From Hyphomicrobiales bacterium (GTDB lineage Bacteria > Pseudomonadota > Alphaproteobacteria > Rhizobiales > Beijerinckiaceae), in contig JAIXZF010000457.1 in assembly GCA_027489835.1 (NCBI GenBank), forward strand, positions 1-6,317: a DNA stretch of 6,317 nt, in the 5' to 3' direction. The position numbers were made by a program, and so were the translations under genes. The notes under the pieces are model-generated. The model searched no databases and was not told where the DNA came from. It worked only from the letters and a program-made list of their open reading frames with translations. Of the stretch, positions 5,365-6,317 are shown piece after piece (position 1 is the first letter of the stretch; the number at the start of each line of letters is the position of its first letter).

Positions 5365-6317
5365 ATGATCGGCCCCATGCAGCAGGCGCAAGGCCCCGGG
5401 GATTCCCTCCCGATCGACCGTCAGTCCCCGTGGTCCCGCAAGGAGACCTGGGGCGTCGTCGCCATCGTCGTGCTGTTCTGGGCAGCCCTCAACTGGGCCT
5501 GGCTTTCAGGCGCGCTGACGATCCCGTGGGACGCGAAGGCGCATTTTCAGCCCCAGCTGCAATTCCTCGCCGCCTCGCTGGCCCGCGGGGAGGCCCCGTT
5601 CTGGAACCCGCATGTCTTCGCCGGCCATCCCCAGATCGCCGATCCGCAATCGCTGGTGTTCTCCCCGCCCCATCTGCTGGCGGCGTTGCTGTTTCCCAGG
5701 CCCGACCCCATCGTCGGCGATGCGGTGGTGCTGCTCGCGCTGCTGGCGGGGGCGCTGTCGCTGGCCATGCTGTTCCGCGACCGCGACTGGGCCCCGGCCG
5801 GCGCGGTGACCGCGGCGCTCGTCTTCGCCTTCGGCGCATCCGCGTCATGGCGTATCCAGCACATCGGCCAGGTGATGAGCCTGAGCTACTTCGCCATCAC
5901 GCTCTGGCTGATGTCGCGGGCGCTCGCGCGCCGGAGCCTCGGCTATGGCGTCGCGGCGGGCTTCACGGCGGGCCTGATGGTCCTCGGGCGGGACCAGGTG
6001 GCCCTGATCGGCTGCTATACCCTCGCAGGGTTGACGCTGGCGGCCTTCGCGCAGTCGGCGACGCCCCTGCGCGCCATCTGGCGCAGCCTCAGGCCGCTCT
6101 TGGCGATGGGCCTCGCTGCGATCGTCACCGCCGCCATCCCGATCATGTTCACGCTCATGCTGGCCGAGCAGTCCAACAGGCCGACGATCGATCTCGACGG
6201 CGCCGGCAAGGGAAGCCTGCATCCGGCATCGCTGCTCACGCTCGTGGTGGCCAACCTCTTTGGCGCCGCGGGCCCGCTGGAGAATTTCTGGGGCCAGCCC
6301 AGCCCCGCCTGGAACGC
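5365..6317 (+). CDS. Large multi-pass membrane protein, GT-C/YfhO-like (3' end missing)
   Basis: The frame is open from the ATG at 5365 to the window end, giving 317 complete residues without a stop. After a short cytoplasmic tail there is a first membrane helix (about 29-50). A loop follows with WDAKAHFQPQLQF (55-67, D56) and then WNPHVFAGHPQIADPQS (80-96). Further hydrophobic segments lie near 117-136, 144-160, 170-187, 211-230 and 243-266. An acidic residue soon after the first helix, plus a W-N-P...G-x-P...D-P-Q loop, is the pattern of GT-C-fold polyprenyl-phosphate-sugar transferases and YfhO-like proteins. This assignment is by pattern only. An ATG at 5377 is an alternative start. A GGGCAGG stretch about 11 bases before 5365 is a modest ribosome-binding site. 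No link to the pterin-like genes is evident. Confidence 0.75.
   Translation, partial: MIGPMQQAQGPGDSLPIDRQSPWSRKETWGVVAIVVLFWAALNWAWLSGALTIPWDAKAHFQPQLQFLAASLARGEAPFWNPHVFAGHPQIADPQSLVFSPPHLLAALLFPRPDPIVGDAVVLLALLAGALSLAMLFRDRDWAPAGAVTAALVFAFGASASWRIQHIGQVMSLSYFAITLWLMSRALARRSLGYGVAAGFTAGLMVLGRDQVALIGCYTLAGLTLAAFAQSATPLRAIWRSLRPLLAMGLAAIVTAAIPIMFTLMLAEQSNRPTIDLDGAGKGSLHPASLLTLVVANLFGAAGPLENFWGQPSPAWN

Noticed and set aside
4132..5391. Long minus-strand open frame (419 residues) across ribA
   Set aside because: It is antisense to a strongly motif-supported GTP cyclohydrolase II gene and has composition typical of a shadow frame.
5845..6222. Minus-strand open frame (125 residues) opposite the membrane protein
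   Set aside because: The plus-strand frame is uninterrupted, with clear hydrophobic segments; the minus frame is highly charged and featureless.

Overview
The window is a GC-rich, densely coded stretch. Codon use, the gene families and a GCGAGCGAAGCGAAGC-type palindromic repeat at 930-1010 all suggest an alphaproteobacterium, probably Hyphomicrobiales (the Bradyrhizobium/Bosea/Methylobacterium neighbourhood). The order placement is inference. I see no tRNA, rRNA, CRISPR array, insertion sequence or phage gene.

The left half (1-3359, plus strand) is an operon-like run of four enzymes. It holds the 3' part of a BchC-like, zinc-site-lacking medium-chain dehydrogenase (1-915), a very divergent member of the 6-pyruvoyl-tetrahydropterin synthase/QueD fold (1053-1454), a soluble family-4 glycosyltransferase (1451-2503, 4-base overlap with the previous gene) and a class I SAM-dependent methyltransferase (2523-3359). 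A palindromic repeat lies between the first two genes. The right half has a cytochrome b561-family membrane protein on the minus strand (3443-4000). After it comes, divergently on the plus strand, a GTP cyclohydrolase II with a degenerate DHBP-synthase-like N-terminal domain (4177-5307). Last is the beginning of a large multi-pass membrane protein that resembles GT-C/YfhO-type glycosyltransferases (5365 to the window end).

The most interesting reading is functional. A GTP-ring-opening enzyme, a pterin-synthase-fold protein, an oxidoreductase, a sugar transferase and a methyltransferase in one place look like a small biosynthetic route. Its product could be a glycosylated and methylated pterin- or pyrimidine-type small molecule. 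The pterin-synthase homologue lacks the canonical Cys/Asp/His catalytic residues and one zinc histidine, so whatever it does is probably not standard PTPS or QueD chemistry. The product and the route are inference; only the gene families and residue losses are seen directly.

The remaining intergenic gaps are short: 916-1052, 2504-2522, 3360-3442, 4001-4176 and 5308-5364. They hold the palindromic repeat, possible hairpins between the convergent genes, and a 14-bp perfect palindrome upstream of the cyclohydrolase gene.
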